A stretch of DNA of 64,000 bases from Dehalococcoidia bacterium (GCA_021295915.1 JAGWBK010000001.1:203644-267643); one strand, 5' to 3'; counted from the first letter of the stretch, positions 9,634 to 20,125 are shown. The notes: generated from the sequence alone by a model not told the origin. A program made the numbers and translations.

Positions 9634-12108
9634 ATGGCAGATATTACCACACCAGAGCAGTTCCTTGGCTTCAAAGTAGGTGCTGACCGTTCTCTTGCAG
9701 GCTGGCCGCAAATAGTTAAGTATTTGCGACTCATCGAAGGTCAGACTGATCGGTTAAGAGTCACCGAAATCGGCCGCTCGACCGAAGACCACCCCTTTCT
9801 GCTGTGCACGGTTAGCTCGCCCGAAAACCTCAGTCGACTGGAGGATTACAGACAGTGCCAGCAGACCCTGTCGGACCCCCGCGCGCTGGACGATAGCGAG
9901 GCTCCCGACGCCATTGAAAAAGCTCGTGCTGTGGTTACGATTACCTGCAGCATTCACGCGACAGAGGTTGGCGCTACACAGATGTCGCTGGAGCTGGCTT
10001 ACCTTCTGGCATCCTCAGATGAACCACGGGTGCGTTCGATTCTGGACAATGTGATCCTGCTCCTGGCCCCAAGCCTGAATCCCGATGGATTGATACGTGT
10101 CAAGGACTGGTACGACGCCTCAGTAGGAACACACTTCGAGGGCACGATCCCCCCTTACCTGTACCACAAGTACACCGGCCACGATAACAACCGCGACTGG
10201 TTCATGTTTACTCAGCGTGAAACCAGGCTCGTTGTGGACCACATTCACAACGCGTGGCGACCACACATAACGTACGACATTCACCAGACCCGCTCGGAAG
10301 GAATGCGCATGATCCTTCCGCCTCTTGTCGATCCTGTGGGCCCTAATGTCGATCCGGTCCTGCAGAGTGAGCTTTCCGTGCTTGGAACGCACATGGCCGC
10401 CCAGCTTACGGCTGAGGGCAAGTCTGGTGTGGCAGTGAACGTCGTGTACGACTCGTACAGTCCCAGCCGTTCATATCCTCACTACCACGGGGGCGTGCGT
10501 GTACTGTCAGAGGCGGCCAGCGTGCGGATCGCCACACCTATCGAGCTTCCCAAGTCTGCGCTAAGCGCCGATAGGGGCGAGCAGCCACGAGTCCGTTCCT
10601 GGAACCACCCCATGCCGTGGTCCGGTGGCAGATGGACTCTCAGGGACATCGTGGAGTACGACCTGTCGGCGTCTATGGCATGTCTGGACCATGCCGCCAG
10701 AAACAGGGAGTGGTGGGTCAAAAACTCGTATGAAGTCTTGAAGCGGGCCTCCGAACACAATGGCAGACCTTACGCCCACGTCATCCCTGTGAGTCAGCAT
10801 GACGGGAGCGCGGCCGACGAGTTGATTGACATTCTTCGCTCTGCAGACGTGGACGTCCTGGAATCGATCGAGAGCGCAGAGTGCGACGATCTGACCATTA
10901 AACAGGGCGACCGGCTCGTCATGGTCGGACAGCCCTATGGCTCATTCGCCCAGACTATGCTGGAACGACAGCGGTACCCGGACATCAGGCAGTACCCCGG
11001 TGGGCCACCCAAGCGACCCTACGACGCCACTGCGCACAGTCTGCCTCTCAAGATGGGCGTGACGTGTCATGAGTTACAGCAGCCTATAGAACTGAAGACA
11101 AGACCCGTCTCCTATGGCTCCAGCAGTTTCTCAAGGAACGGGCACTCAATGGACCCGGCCGCTCCCGCTTACGCGATAGGCCCTGAGTCCAACGCTGCCT
11201 CCACCCTGGTCAACAGGCTGCTGTTCGGACAGCGTGCCGTGTTCAGGGCAATGTCCCACCTCGAATGTGATGGTGTCACTCTGAAGCCGGGTACATGGGT
11301 TGTCCCCTCTTCAGAGGCACTTCAGGAGGCGCTCGGTCACTGCTCCAGGAACATTGCCGTGGAAGCCCTCTGGCACAGACCATCTGAGGGCCTGAGGCTG
11401 ATGAGGCCACCGAGGATTGGACTGTACGCCAGCTACGTGCCCTGCATTGAAGAGGGATGGACGCGGTTTGTATTCGACGAGTACGGGTTCAAGTACACGT
11501 CACTGGTGGATCACGATGTTCGGGAGGAGCGGCTGGATACCCGGTTCGACTGCATAGTCGTTCCTCACCAACTGGTGCGCCAACTCTATCGCGGATTCAG
11601 CCGAGCCCACTACTCGTCAAAGTTCTCAGGTGGGTTGGGTGATCGCGGGGTGGCGGCGCTCAGGCAGTTTGTAGAGCGCGGTGGAACTATCGTCGCATGG
11701 GACGATTCAGCGCGCTTTCTGTCGCGCCGGCTGGAACTGCCGGTGTCCAATCCGCTTGCAAGGCTGACCCACTCGGAGTTCTTTGCACCCGGTAGCCTGC
11801 TTAGCATTGAGGTCGATACGGACCACCCGCTCGGATTCGGAATGCCGGACCGTGCCGCGGCCCTGTTCATGAATGGCCCTGGCTATCGCGTGGACAAGGG
11901 AACGGTAGTAGCAAAGTTTTCCCCTGAGTCAACACTGTTGAGTGGGTGGCTGATAGGAGAGAAGCGCATCGGCGGTCTGTCGGCGCTGGCCTCTATCCCT
12001 CTTGGCCTTGGGAAAGTGATCCTGTTCGGATTCAGACCGCACTTCAGGGCGCAGGCCAGGGGCACGTACAAGTTCCTCTTCAATTCCATTTATCACTCTG
12101 TGAGGTGA
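9634..12108 (+). CDS. M14 family zinc carboxypeptidase-like protein
   Basis: This 824-residue protein has an N-terminal M14 domain. SIHATEVGA (HxxE, about residues 107-115) supplies two zinc ligands. LLAPSLNPDGLIR and NNRDW follow as in M14 enzymes, and DIHQTRSEGM (about 215) gives the likely third zinc ligand. The C-terminal half is a long region without a motif I recognise. No signal peptide is visible, so it is probably cytoplasmic. The next gene, an amidohydrolase, starts 3 nt after the stop with a ribosome binding site inside the end of this gene, so the pair is an operon. Confidence 0.8.
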   Translation: MADITTPEQFLGFKVGADRSLAGWPQIVKYLRLIEGQTDRLRVTEIGRSTEDHPFLLCTVSSPENLSRLEDYRQCQQTLSDPRALDDSEAPDAIEKARAVVTITCSIHATEVGATQMSLELAYLLASSDEPRVRSILDNVILLLAPSLNPDGLIRVKDWYDASVGTHFEGTIPPYLYHKYTGHDNNRDWFMFTQRETRLVVDHIHNAWRPHITYDIHQTRSEGMRMILPPLVDPVGPNVDPVLQSELSVLGTHMAAQLTAEGKSGVAVNVVYDSYSPSRSYPHYHGGVRVLSEAASVRIATPIELPKSALSADRGEQPRVRSWNHPMPWSGGRWTLRDIVEYDLSASMACLDHAARNREWWVKNSYEVLKRASEHNGRPYAHVIPVSQHDGSAADELIDILRSADVDVLESIESAECDDLTIKQGDRLVMVGQPYGSFAQTMLERQRYPDIRQYPGGPPKRPYDATAHSLPLKMGVTCHELQQPIELKTRPVSYGSSSFSRNGHSMDPAAPAYAIGPESNAASTLVNRLLFGQRAVFRAMSHLECDGVTLKPGTWVVPSSEALQEALGHCSRNIAVEALWHRPSEGLRLMRPPRIGLYASYVPCIEEGWTRFVFDEYGFKYTSLVDHDVREERLDTRFDCIVVPHQLVRQLYRGFSRAHYSSKFSGGLGDRGVAALRQFVERGGTIVAWDDSARFLSRRLELPVSNPLARLTHSEFFAPGSLLSIEVDTDHPLGFGMPDRAAALFMNGPGYRVDKGTVVAKFSPESTLLSGWLIGEKRIGGLSALASIPLGLGKVILFGFRPHFRAQARGTYKFLFNSIYHSVR

Positions 12109-12111
12109 CTC

Positions 12112-13641
12112 GTGGCAGTAACACTGGTTAGAGGTCGCCACGTCGTGTGCCGGGTCACTGGAAGAAGCACTGCCGAGACAGTGGACTATGGCGCTGTCGC
12201 AGTAGATAACGGGGCGGTCGTCGAGGTTGGGCCATTCGACGATCTACGCGGAAAGTACCCTGACGCTGAGGTTCTAGGGTCGAATCGACAGGCCGTTATA
12301 CCCGGACTGATAAACGCCCATCACCACGTTGGCCTGACGCCGTTCCAACTGGGAGTGCTGGACGAACCGCTCGAGCGTTGGATTATAGCCAGGTGGGCAA
12401 TCCGAGACGTCGATCCCTACCTCGATACGCTATGGTGCGCTATCCAGATGATAGAGTCCGGCATTACAACGGTCCAGCACAACCACATGGCGGCCAGACT
12501 CCCTCCAGGAGTCGAACTTTACGACGCCGCCTCAGAGATCCTCAACGGATACGAGGACAGCGGCATGAGGGTCGCCTTCTCACTATCGACCCGAGATCAG
12601 AACCACCTCGTGTACGAGGACGACGCGCGGTTTCTGTCCACGCTGCCGTCAGAGCTGGCAGAGCGAGCGCGGGCGCAGATTGCGGCGCGCCCAGTCGAGC
12701 TCGAAGAGTACCTGTCGGGGTGCGGTGAGTTGCACGCGAGGAGGCAAGGGCCCAGAACAAACATCTTCGTAAGTCCGCACAACGTCCACTGGTGCTCGGA
12801 CGAGATGCTAGTCGCGATCAGCGACTTCGCGAGAAGGCACCAGACCGGGTTCCACATACACCTCCACGAGACCATATACCAGAGAATGTACGGCAGTCGT
12901 CATTGGAACGGTACCCCGCTATCTCACCTATCGGAACTTGGTGTACTTGGACCGGAAGTGTCCTGCGCTCATGGCGTCTGGCTGTCTGAGTCCGACATAG
13001 ACGTACTCTCAGAGACGAATACGGCAATCTGCACCAACCCCAGCTCCAATCTCAGGCTCAAAAGCGGTATCGCACCAGTCAACCGGCTCCTCGAGAGTGA
13101 GGTCATGGTTGCCCTGGGCATCGATGAAGCCGGCATGAACGACGATAACGACATCCTCCAGGAAATGCGGATCGCGCAGAAGATCCATAGAGAACCGGGA
13201 GTCGACGCCCCCTACCCCACATCACATGAAATCCTGGAACTCGCCACGACAAACGGGGCCAAGGTGACGTTCTTTGACGATGTCGGGACAATCGAGCCCG
13301 GCAAGCGTGCCGACCTCGTTGTGCTGAACCTCGACCGGATCGAAGACCCATACTTGCATCCCGACACTGACATCGTCGATGCAATCCTGTACAGGGGCAA
13401 GGGACTCGACGTGGATACAGTCATGGTGGATGGAGAGGTCCTGTTGAGGAGCGGAGAGTTCGTCAAGGTGGACAAGTCTGAGGTCCGAGCCAGGCTACAG
13501 GAATCGCTGGCGAGAGAACTGACTGACAGAGAGATTGGACGCACGGCGTTATCCAAGGACCTGCTGCCGTACGTGAACAGGTGGTTCTCAGCCTGGGAGA
13601 TCGAAGAGGGCCCGCAGCACTACACGTACAACCTTCTCTAG
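12112..13641 (+). CDS. Amidohydrolase (chlorohydrolase/deaminase type)
   Basis: The protein has 509 residues with a GTG start and GAGGT 5 nt upstream. It resembles the metal-dependent TrzN/AtzA/SsnA-type hydrolases. Metal-ligand candidates are NAHHHVG (about residue 66), HIHLHET (about 245), CAHGVWL (about 285) and the Asp in LGIDEAGMNDDND (about 340). It closes with the family-typical EPGKRADLVVLNL. The substrate is probably a heterocyclic amine or halide but is unproven. It is the second gene of an operon with the M14 peptidase. Its TAG shares a CTAG with the stop of the convergent MFS gene. Confidence 0.8.
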   Translation: MAVTLVRGRHVVCRVTGRSTAETVDYGAVAVDNGAVVEVGPFDDLRGKYPDAEVLGSNRQAVIPGLINAHHHVGLTPFQLGVLDEPLERWIIARWAIRDVDPYLDTLWCAIQMIESGITTVQHNHMAARLPPGVELYDAASEILNGYEDSGMRVAFSLSTRDQNHLVYEDDARFLSTLPSELAERARAQIAARPVELEEYLSGCGELHARRQGPRTNIFVSPHNVHWCSDEMLVAISDFARRHQTGFHIHLHETIYQRMYGSRHWNGTPLSHLSELGVLGPEVSCAHGVWLSESDIDVLSETNTAICTNPSSNLRLKSGIAPVNRLLESEVMVALGIDEAGMNDDNDILQEMRIAQKIHREPGVDAPYPTSHEILELATTNGAKVTFFDDVGTIEPGKRADLVVLNLDRIEDPYLHPDTDIVDAILYRGKGLDVDTVMVDGEVLLRSGEFVKVDKSEVRARLQESLARELTDREIGRTALSKDLLPYVNRWFSAWEIEEGPQHYTYNLL

Positions 13642-14816
13642 CCAGCCTGCTCTTCCGGCGCCCTGACTTTTCGGAACATCGCGTACAGCGCGCCATTGTA
13701 GCCAAGCTTAATTACGCTGCCGACGATTATCGGGATTCCAAGCGCCGTCGTACTGGCGACAAACCCCGCGATGGCCGGCGTTATCGTCTGGGCCAGGGTC
13801 CTGCCCAGATTCGTCATTCCAGCCGTCGCCGTGCGGGCCTCGGGGGGAACTATCGCCATCGAGTAGGACTGCCGTGTCGGAATATCCATGTCGTTGATGA
13901 GTTCGCGGGCCATGAAGAACACCACGGCCAGTAGCGGATTTCCCGTCAGTGCCATGAAGATCATCATCGAGTTGGCAAGGCCCTGGGACGCCGCCATGGT
14001 CAGTATCAAACCTATTCGCCTTGCGGTGGGGGCAGCCAGGAGGATCGATACGGAGTTTAGTAACTGACCGATGAAGAAGATGCCCGCAATCGTCTCCGCT
14101 CCCATGTCGAACCTGTTGGCAAAAAAGTAAGACATGAAGCTGTAGACCATGAAGCCTCCGCCCAGCGAATCAAGGCTGAACAGGAGGGATAGCTGGATCA
14201 TAATCGTCCTGGCACTCCGAGACATTTTCTGAGGCTCTTCGGCACCATCGCCTCCGGCTCGCGGAGGCTCCGCCTGCGGGCTCAGCATCCAGTACACAGC
14301 CAGTCCACAGAAGGCCGAGACCGCGTACACGAAGAACATCAGCTTGTAGGAAGCCACTTCATCGATCCCAAACAGGAACTGAAGTCCTGCGGGGATCGCA
14401 ATCATCAGCGAACCTACCGCCTTAGTGAGCCTCCCAGCAAGGTTGTACATGCTGAAGACCAGCGTGCGCTGATCGGGTCGCCCCGACTGCGCCAGTATCG
14501 CCATGTCGATCGACAGAAAGGCAGTCCGGTCCCCGCCCGTCGAAGTCGTCATTGCAATCAGCGAGATGGCAATCAGAAGCGCGGTCTGCTCGGTCAGGGG
14601 AAACAGCACACCGCCTATTCCCATCAGCGCGGCCATGACGATCAACATGCGCCGCCGACCGATGGCGTCACCTCGCCAACTCGCTACGACGTTGGAAAGC
14701 GTTCCGCCAGCCATGATGGCGCTAAAGACCAACCCAGCCTGGACAGGAGTGAATTCCAGGAGGTCCAGGTAGACGCCCAGAAATACGCTGAGAAAACCGT
14801 AACCCAGCGAACGCAC
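13638..14816 (-). CDS. MFS transporter (start uncertain)
   Basis: This major facilitator protein has about 11-12 hydrophobic segments, the loop motif GDAIGRRRML after helix 2 and a hydrophilic centre near residue 200. The first available canonical start is the GTG at 14816. That start falls inside the first membrane helix, because the same frame continues open upstream to 14927 and would add KVVIAAAA to the helix. No ATG, GTG or TTG exists in that upstream stretch. The real N-terminus may use a rare start codon, or a base error may hide it. The substrate is unknown. The gene follows valS on the same strand. Confidence 0.75.
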   Translation of the reverse strand: MRSLGYGFLSVFLGVYLDLLEFTPVQAGLVFSAIMAGGTLSNVVASWRGDAIGRRRMLIVMAALMGIGGVLFPLTEQTALLIAISLIAMTTSTGGDRTAFLSIDMAILAQSGRPDQRTLVFSMYNLAGRLTKAVGSLMIAIPAGLQFLFGIDEVASYKLMFFVYAVSAFCGLAVYWMLSPQAEPPRAGGDGAEEPQKMSRSARTIMIQLSLLFSLDSLGGGFMVYSFMSYFFANRFDMGAETIAGIFFIGQLLNSVSILLAAPTARRIGLILTMAASQGLANSMMIFMALTGNPLLAVVFFMARELINDMDIPTRQSYSMAIVPPEARTATAGMTNLGRTLAQTITPAIAGFVASTTALGIPIIVGSVIKLGYNGALYAMFRKVRAPEEQAG

Positions 14817-14911
14817 CGCGGCGGCGGCAATTACTACCTTGCCGTCGCGGTCAACAGTGGGAAAGGCCGAACGAAGGATTTCGGTTAACCCTGCACGTCT
14901 AGCGCCGTCGC

Positions 14912-17587
14912 CTATGCAGACAGGCGATCAAGAATCTCAACAAGGCGTTCGATTCGCGCCTCGGTGCTGAACAGCCTGTCGCGTTCCCTATCGACGACTT
15001 CTTCGGGGGCGCGATTGACGAAGTTCTCGTTCTGCAGGTTCTTGGACACCCTGACCTGGTACTTGCGGAGGTCCGCGAGTTCGCTCTTGAGGCGTTCCGT
15101 CTCTTCATCGAGGTCCACCAGGCCCTCCAGAGAGACGGCCAGAGTGCCCGCGTTGAGCACCTGCACGGCCTGATCCGCAGAGCCCTGCTCGGTAGTCTCT
15201 GAAGGAGTAACTTCAAGTGCGATCCTGGCCTGGGACTCGATAAACCCCATGGCGTCCTGGAACACCGAAGAAGTCCCGTTGGCGACCGCGAGCTGCGCCG
15301 TTAGCTGCTGGTTGTTCTCTATACGGAACTCTGCCCTGAGATTGCGGGCTGCCCGGACAATCTCGACGACAGACCCGACCTCACCCTCGGCCTCTGCGTC
15401 ATACCGTGACGGATCAGCCTGTGGGTACGGAGCGAGCATGGCCGCTTCGGGCGGGTCTTCCACTTCTGGTAGAACTGCTGTCAGCCTACTCCAGATTTCC
15501 TCGGTAGCAAACGGTAGGAACGGGTGCAGCAGCCTGAGGGTACGCTCAAGCACGTGCGCTAAAACAGGCAACGGAGACTGACCATCTCCGGTCCTCAGCC
15601 TGATCTTGGACATCTCTATGTACCAGTCGCAATACTCGTTCCAGAGGAAGTCGTGAACGACTCTCTGCGCTTCCCCGAACTGGTAGGCTCTCATGTGTGA
15701 GTCGACTTGATCGGCTACGCGATTGAGCCTGCTGACGATCCAGCGGTCTTCTCGATGTTCGAGACTGCCAGGCTCCTGCCAATCTCCCAGACCCGTCGCG
15801 CCTTCTAGATTGGCGATCACGAACCGAGCGGCGTTCCACAACTTGTTCACGAAGTTTCGGCTGGCTTCCAGCCTCTGCTCGTTCATCCTCATGTCGTTGC
15901 CCGCGGTAGTTCCAGTGGTGAGGGCGAACCTGACGGCATCCGCCCCGTAGATGTCCACAAGCTCGAGAGGGTCGACCACGTTCCCCTTGGTCTTGCTCAT
16001 CTTCACGCCTTCGGGGTCGCGAACGAGGCCGTGCAGATAGACCGTGTGGAACGGCGATTCACCCGTGTTCTCTATTGCCATGAAGATCATCCTGGCAACC
16101 CAGAAGAACAGGATGTCGTGACCTGTCTCCATGACGGACGTCGGGTAGAAGTAGTCGAAGTCGTCAGTGTCGCCGGGCCATCCCAGCGTCGAATGTGTCC
16201 ACAGCCCTGAGCTGAACCAGGTGTCGAGCACATCAGGGTCGCGCTCCAGTTGGGTACTACCGCACTCAGGGCAACTCGTGGGGTCCTCCATCTCGACGAT
16301 CTGGCACCCCTTCTCGCAGTACCACACAGGTATGCGGTGGCCCCACCAGAGTTGGCGGCTGATCGGCCAATCCCTGATGTTGTCCATCCAGTTGAGATAC
16401 ACCTTTGTGAAGCGCTCGGGAACGATGCTGATTTCGCCGTCCACGACTGCGGCGCGGGCGGGCTCGGCAAGAGGTCCCATCCTGACGTACCACTGGTCTG
16501 TGACAATCGGCTCGACGACCTCGTCGCAGCGGTCGCAGTGACCCACGGCATGGCTGAAGTCCTCTATTCCTTGGAGAATGCCTTCCTCTTCAAGACGGGC
16601 AACAACACCTGTACGCGCCTCGTCAACAGTAAGTCCCGCGAACTCACCTGCATTCTCATTGAGCGTGCCGTCCAGGTTCAGGATGTTTACGGTATCGATG
16701 TTGTGCCGCTCGCCAATTTCGTAGTCCGTCGGATCGTGGCCCGGCGTAACCTTGAGCGCCCCGGTACCAAATCCCAGCTCCACCGCTTCGTCAGCAATGA
16801 CTGGGATCGAACGTCCCATAATGGGCAGCTTCACGCTCTTACCGATGAATTGGGAATATCGTTCGTCATCAGGATTGACGGCTACAGCCGTGTCGCCAAG
16901 CATCGTCTCAGGCCTCGTGGTCGCGATCGTCAGATGACCGGAGCCGTCCTCCAGCGGATAGCGGATGTGGTACAGCCCCGACTTCTCATCCTGGTGCTTG
17001 ACCTCCAGGTCGGAAAGAGCAGTTCGGCACCTCGGACACCAATTCGTGATGCGTGTTCCCTTGTAGATGAGGCCCTTCCTGTAGAGGTTGACGAACGTCG
17101 TCCTCACGGCCAGCGCGGGGCCAGCATCCAGTGTGAACGCCTTGCGACTCCAGTCACAGGAAGCGCCGAGTCGCTCAGTTTGACGGTAGATTCGGTCACC
17201 GTAGTCGTCAACCCAGGACCACACTCGCTCAATGAACCCGTCCCGTCCCAGGTCGTGCCGGCTAAGACCGTCGGATGCAAGCTGACGCTCCACGACGACC
17301 TGCGTTGCTATACCAGCATGGTCGGAACCTGGCAGGTACAGAGCGGGCTCGCCAAGCATTCTGTGCCACCTGACCATCAGGTCTTCGACGGCAATGGTCA
17401 GGGCGTGCCCCATGTGGAGCTCACCGGTAACGTTGGGCGGCGGCATGATTACAACGAATGGCTTCTTCGAGTGGTCGATCTCCGGCCTGAAGAACCCGCT
17501 CTCGTTCCAGAACTTGTAGATCGGACCTTCAACGGAGCCCGGATCGTAAGCTCTCGGCATCTCGCCTTTGGAAGCCGCCCTCGCCAT
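14912..17587 (-). CDS. valS: Valyl-tRNA synthetase
   Basis: This 891-residue class I synthetase charges tRNA-Val. PPNVTGELHMGHAL near residue 50 carries the HIGH-type motif, and KMSKTKGNV near residue 530 the KMSKS motif. The WWGHRIPVWYC segment and a C-terminal coiled-coil arm (about residues 825-890, rich in Leu/Glu/Lys) are characteristic of ValRS. The ATG at 17587 is chosen because AGGAGGAG lies 5 nt upstream; a start 16 codons earlier has no ribosome binding site. No T-box is seen upstream, unlike leuS. Confidence 0.95.
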   Translation of the reverse strand: MARAASKGEMPRAYDPGSVEGPIYKFWNESGFFRPEIDHSKKPFVVIMPPPNVTGELHMGHALTIAVEDLMVRWHRMLGEPALYLPGSDHAGIATQVVVERQLASDGLSRHDLGRDGFIERVWSWVDDYGDRIYRQTERLGASCDWSRKAFTLDAGPALAVRTTFVNLYRKGLIYKGTRITNWCPRCRTALSDLEVKHQDEKSGLYHIRYPLEDGSGHLTIATTRPETMLGDTAVAVNPDDERYSQFIGKSVKLPIMGRSIPVIADEAVELGFGTGALKVTPGHDPTDYEIGERHNIDTVNILNLDGTLNENAGEFAGLTVDEARTGVVARLEEEGILQGIEDFSHAVGHCDRCDEVVEPIVTDQWYVRMGPLAEPARAAVVDGEISIVPERFTKVYLNWMDNIRDWPISRQLWWGHRIPVWYCEKGCQIVEMEDPTSCPECGSTQLERDPDVLDTWFSSGLWTHSTLGWPGDTDDFDYFYPTSVMETGHDILFFWVARMIFMAIENTGESPFHTVYLHGLVRDPEGVKMSKTKGNVVDPLELVDIYGADAVRFALTTGTTAGNDMRMNEQRLEASRNFVNKLWNAARFVIANLEGATGLGDWQEPGSLEHREDRWIVSRLNRVADQVDSHMRAYQFGEAQRVVHDFLWNEYCDWYIEMSKIRLRTGDGQSPLPVLAHVLERTLRLLHPFLPFATEEIWSRLTAVLPEVEDPPEAAMLAPYPQADPSRYDAEAEGEVGSVVEIVRAARNLRAEFRIENNQQLTAQLAVANGTSSVFQDAMGFIESQARIALEVTPSETTEQGSADQAVQVLNAGTLAVSLEGLVDLDEETERLKSELADLRKYQVRVSKNLQNENFVNRAPEEVVDRERDRLFSTEARIERLVEILDRLSA

Positions 17588-17688
17588 ACCACTCCTCCTA
17601 GTTTCAAATAGATGGTTCATTCTAGGTTCGGCCAAAATTCGGCGTCAAACGACAACCGTAACTTGGAACCTCACACTCAGGGCATGGG

Positions 17689-18777
17689 CTAAACGCGCCC
17701 TGCGAGCACCGTCCCCATTCGCTCTGTGCTGACAACGTCGCCGCCGTCGGCCCCGATATCTGCGGTGCGGTAACCTTCTGAAAGTACGCCTTCGACGGCG
17801 GACTCCACTGCGCTCGCCTCTTCATCCAGTCCGAATGAGAGCCTGAGCATCATCGCCATGCTGAGCACCATGCCGATCGGGTTTGCGATTCCCTGCCCTG
17901 CTATGTCAGGGGCAGAGCCGTGGATGGGCTCGTAGAGGCTTACAGAGCCGGTTGAAGACCCTGGCATCCCTGCCAGCGAAGCCGATGGTTGCATCCCCAT
18001 CGAACCAGATAGAACTGCTGCCTCGTCCGTCAGAATGTCACCGAACATGTTCTCAGCGACTATTACGTCGTAGTGCGCAGGATTGCGGATGAGAGCCATC
18101 GCAGCCGCATCCACCAGCACATGCTCCAACTCGACGTCGGGATAGTCCTCGTGGACTTCCTCTGTGACTTGGCGCCAGAGACGTGACGACTCCAGCACAT
18201 TGGCCTTATCGACGCTTGTAAGTTGGCTCCTACGGGATCTGGCCAGTTCGAAAGCAACTCTCACGATGCGCTCGATCTCGTGCTCCGTGTACCGAAGGGT
18301 GTCCACACCTCTTCTACCTGTCTTGGTCGTCCAGCGGCGCTTGGGCTTTGCGAAGTACAGGCCGCCTGTCAGTTCGCGAAGGACGATCATATCAACTCCC
18401 TCAAGCAGCGACGGCTTGATGGGGCTGGAGTTAATCAGTGCGGGATATACCTTCACCGGGCGAAGGTTGGCGAACAGGCCGAGGCTCTTCCTGATGGCTA
18501 GAATCCCATCCTCGGGTCTTACCGTGTTCTGAGGGTCGTCCCACTTGGGACCGCCCACGGCACCGAACAGGATTGCGTCTGACCTCCGACAGAGCTCCAC
18601 CGTATCGTCCGGGAGCGGAGTGCCGAAGTCGTCGATCGCATTCCCCCCGACTCGTCCCTGCTCTGTGTTGAACGAGTGCCCGAAGCGTCGGCCCACAGCG
18701 TCCATTACCTTCACGGCCTCGGTAGTCACCTCCGGCCCGATGCCGTCTCCGGGCAGGACCGCAACGTTGAACTCCAT
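17689..18777 (-). CDS. leuB: 3-isopropylmalate dehydrogenase
   Basis: This 362-residue enzyme oxidatively decarboxylates 3-isopropylmalate in leucine synthesis. It opens with [13 protein letters not shown] and has [20 protein letters not shown] and the metal/substrate segment [15 protein letters not shown], followed by [18 protein letters not shown]. Length and motifs are normal for LeuB rather than isocitrate dehydrogenase. GGGAGAGG precedes the ATG. No leuA, leuC or leuD lies in this window, so the pathway genes are dispersed. Confidence 0.93.
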   Translation of the reverse strand: MEFNVAVLPGDGIGPEVTTEAVKVMDAVGRRFGHSFNTEQGRVGGNAIDDFGTPLPDDTVELCRRSDAILFGAVGGPKWDDPQNTVRPEDGILAIRKSLGLFANLRPVKVYPALINSSPIKPSLLEGVDMIVLRELTGGLYFAKPKRRWTTKTGRRGVDTLRYTEHEIERIVRVAFELARSRRSQLTSVDKANVLESSRLWRQVTEEVHEDYPDVELEHVLVDAAAMALIRNPAHYDVIVAENMFGDILTDEAAVLSGSMGMQPSASLAGMPGSSTGSVSLYEPIHGSAPDIAGQGIANPIGMVLSMAMMLRLSFGLDEEASAVESAVEGVLSEGYRTADIGADGGDVVSTERMGTVLAGRV

Positions 18778-18855
18778 TTTCCTCTCCCGATTGAAGATCC
18801 CTTTGTAACGCTCACAGGTGGAGCAGACTCGTTAACGAATCACAAACGGCATTCG

Positions 18856-18884
18856 TTGTGAACACGGCTTGGCGCGGGTATTAT
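18856..18884 (+). promoter_or_regulatory. Predicted promoter of FAD oxidoreductase gene
   Basis: TTGTGA at 18856-18861, a 17-nt spacer and TATTAT at 18879-18884. The expected start is near 18891, which gives a leader of about 20 nt holding a GGAGG. The -35 box overlaps the interrupted inverted repeat CACAA/TTGTG (18841-18860), a possible but weak operator. Confidence 0.55.
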
Positions 18885-18913
18885 AGGCGAAATCTCTCAG
18901 GAGGCGGAAACCG

Positions 18914-20089
18914 ATGGCAGTAACGGCTAGCGCCGTGGTTATTGGCGGCGGTGTCATGGGAGCGAGCATACTGTTCAATCTCGCGAAGCGAGGCGTGGAT
19001 AGTCCAATCCTTCTGGAGCGCGACACGCTCGGTTCAGGCTCCACGGGACGTTCCTCCGGCGCCATTCGTATGCACTACTCAACCGAGGTCAATGCACGAC
19101 TAGCATGGGAGAGTCTTCACGTCTTTCAGAATTGGGGAGACGAGGTCGGTGGCGACGGCGACCCGGGCTTCGTCAGAACCGGTTACATGGTCATCGCACC
19201 GCACCGCGAGGTTGACGGCTTCCATCACAACATCGAAATGCAGCGGGAAGTCGGGATCGACACTCGCATCGTAAGCTGGCGGGAAGCCAAAGAACTAGCC
19301 CCGGACTTCCACCTCGGCGAGGACGAGCATTTCGCATGGGAGGACCGGTCCGGGCACGGAGACCCTTCCGGCACTGCGCTGGCGTTTACGATGCGCGCAC
19401 GCGAGCTGGGAGCGACTGTTGTGCTGGAGTCGCCCGTTGCGTCCGTTGAAGTTGAAAACGGACGAGTAGTCGGCGTTAGAACAGGGGCAGAGCTGTACTC
19501 GACCGACACTGCCATCATCGCCACTGGGCCGTGGTCTTCGAGGTTCCTCGCCCACCTTGAAATCGACCTTCCCCTCCTCGCAACGAGGCACGAGGTCATC
19601 TTAATCAGGCGATCGGAAACTGGTGTCGGCCAGCACCCCGGTGGCGGAGACATGACCAATCTGATCTACTTCCGTCCAGAAGCCGACAACCTGACCCTCG
19701 TCGGCAATGGCAACCGAGAAGAAGAGGCCGACCCGGACACGTACAACCAGAGGGCAAGTACAGACTACGTCCAGGATGTGTGGAGCCGCCTTGCCATGCG
19801 CATCCCCGGCATCGCTGACGGCCAGCTGGCTCACGGCTACGCCGGCCTCTACACCACTACCCCCGATCTGCATCCCGTCATGGACCGCGTCGACGGCATC
19901 GAGGGCCTGTACATCTGCACCGGCTTCAGCGGCCACGGATTCAAGCTCGCACCCGCGGTTGGCGTGTGCATGGCGGAGCTAATGCTAGAAGGTGAATCGA
20001 AACTGGTAGACATTTCGACGCTGAGAATGAGCCGCTTCTCGGACGGCTCCCTCAACACCACCCAGTACGACTTCAAGGTGATTGCATAA
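18914..20089 (+). CDS. FAD-dependent amino-acid/sarcosine oxidase-like dehydrogenase
   Basis: This 391-residue protein is of the DAO family, flavoenzymes that oxidise secondary or tertiary amines and amino acids. The dinucleotide-binding motif VVIGGGVMGAS is at the N-terminus, STGRSSGAIRMHYS near residue 40 is typical of sarcosine/dimethylglycine-type enzymes, and TGFSGHGFKLAP near residue 335 is the C-terminal flavin contact. A GGAGG precedes the ATG. The gene is monocistronic, bounded by a promoter upstream and a hairpin downstream. A second, larger FAD gene lies 3 kb away. Confidence 0.85.
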   Translation: MAVTASAVVIGGGVMGASILFNLAKRGVDSPILLERDTLGSGSTGRSSGAIRMHYSTEVNARLAWESLHVFQNWGDEVGGDGDPGFVRTGYMVIAPHREVDGFHHNIEMQREVGIDTRIVSWREAKELAPDFHLGEDEHFAWEDRSGHGDPSGTALAFTMRARELGATVVLESPVASVEVENGRVVGVRTGAELYSTDTAIIATGPWSSRFLAHLEIDLPLLATRHEVILIRRSETGVGQHPGGGDMTNLIYFRPEADNLTLVGNGNREEEADPDTYNQRASTDYVQDVWSRLAMRIPGIADGQLAHGYAGLYTTTPDLHPVMDRVDGIEGLYICTGFSGHGFKLAPAVGVCMAELMLEGESKLVDISTLRMSRFSDGSLNTTQYDFKVIA

Positions 20090-20097
20090 AAGGGAAC

Positions 20098-20125
20098 GAG
20101 CCGCCTGCCCGAGGGCAAGCGGCTC
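20098..20125. terminator. Bidirectional hairpin terminator
   Basis: GAGCCGC (20098-20104) pairs with GCGGCTC (20119-20125), with an inner TGCC/GGCA stem. On the plus strand ATTTTC follows a few bases later, and on the minus strand CCCTTTT follows. It sits between the convergent FAD oxidoreductase and leuS genes and could serve both. Confidence 0.7.

Noticed and set aside
16250-17611. Long open frame (453 codons) on the plus strand opposite valS
   Set aside because: It is antisense to conserved synthetase motifs, has no recognisable domain or ribosome binding site, and is a by-product of GC-rich codon use.
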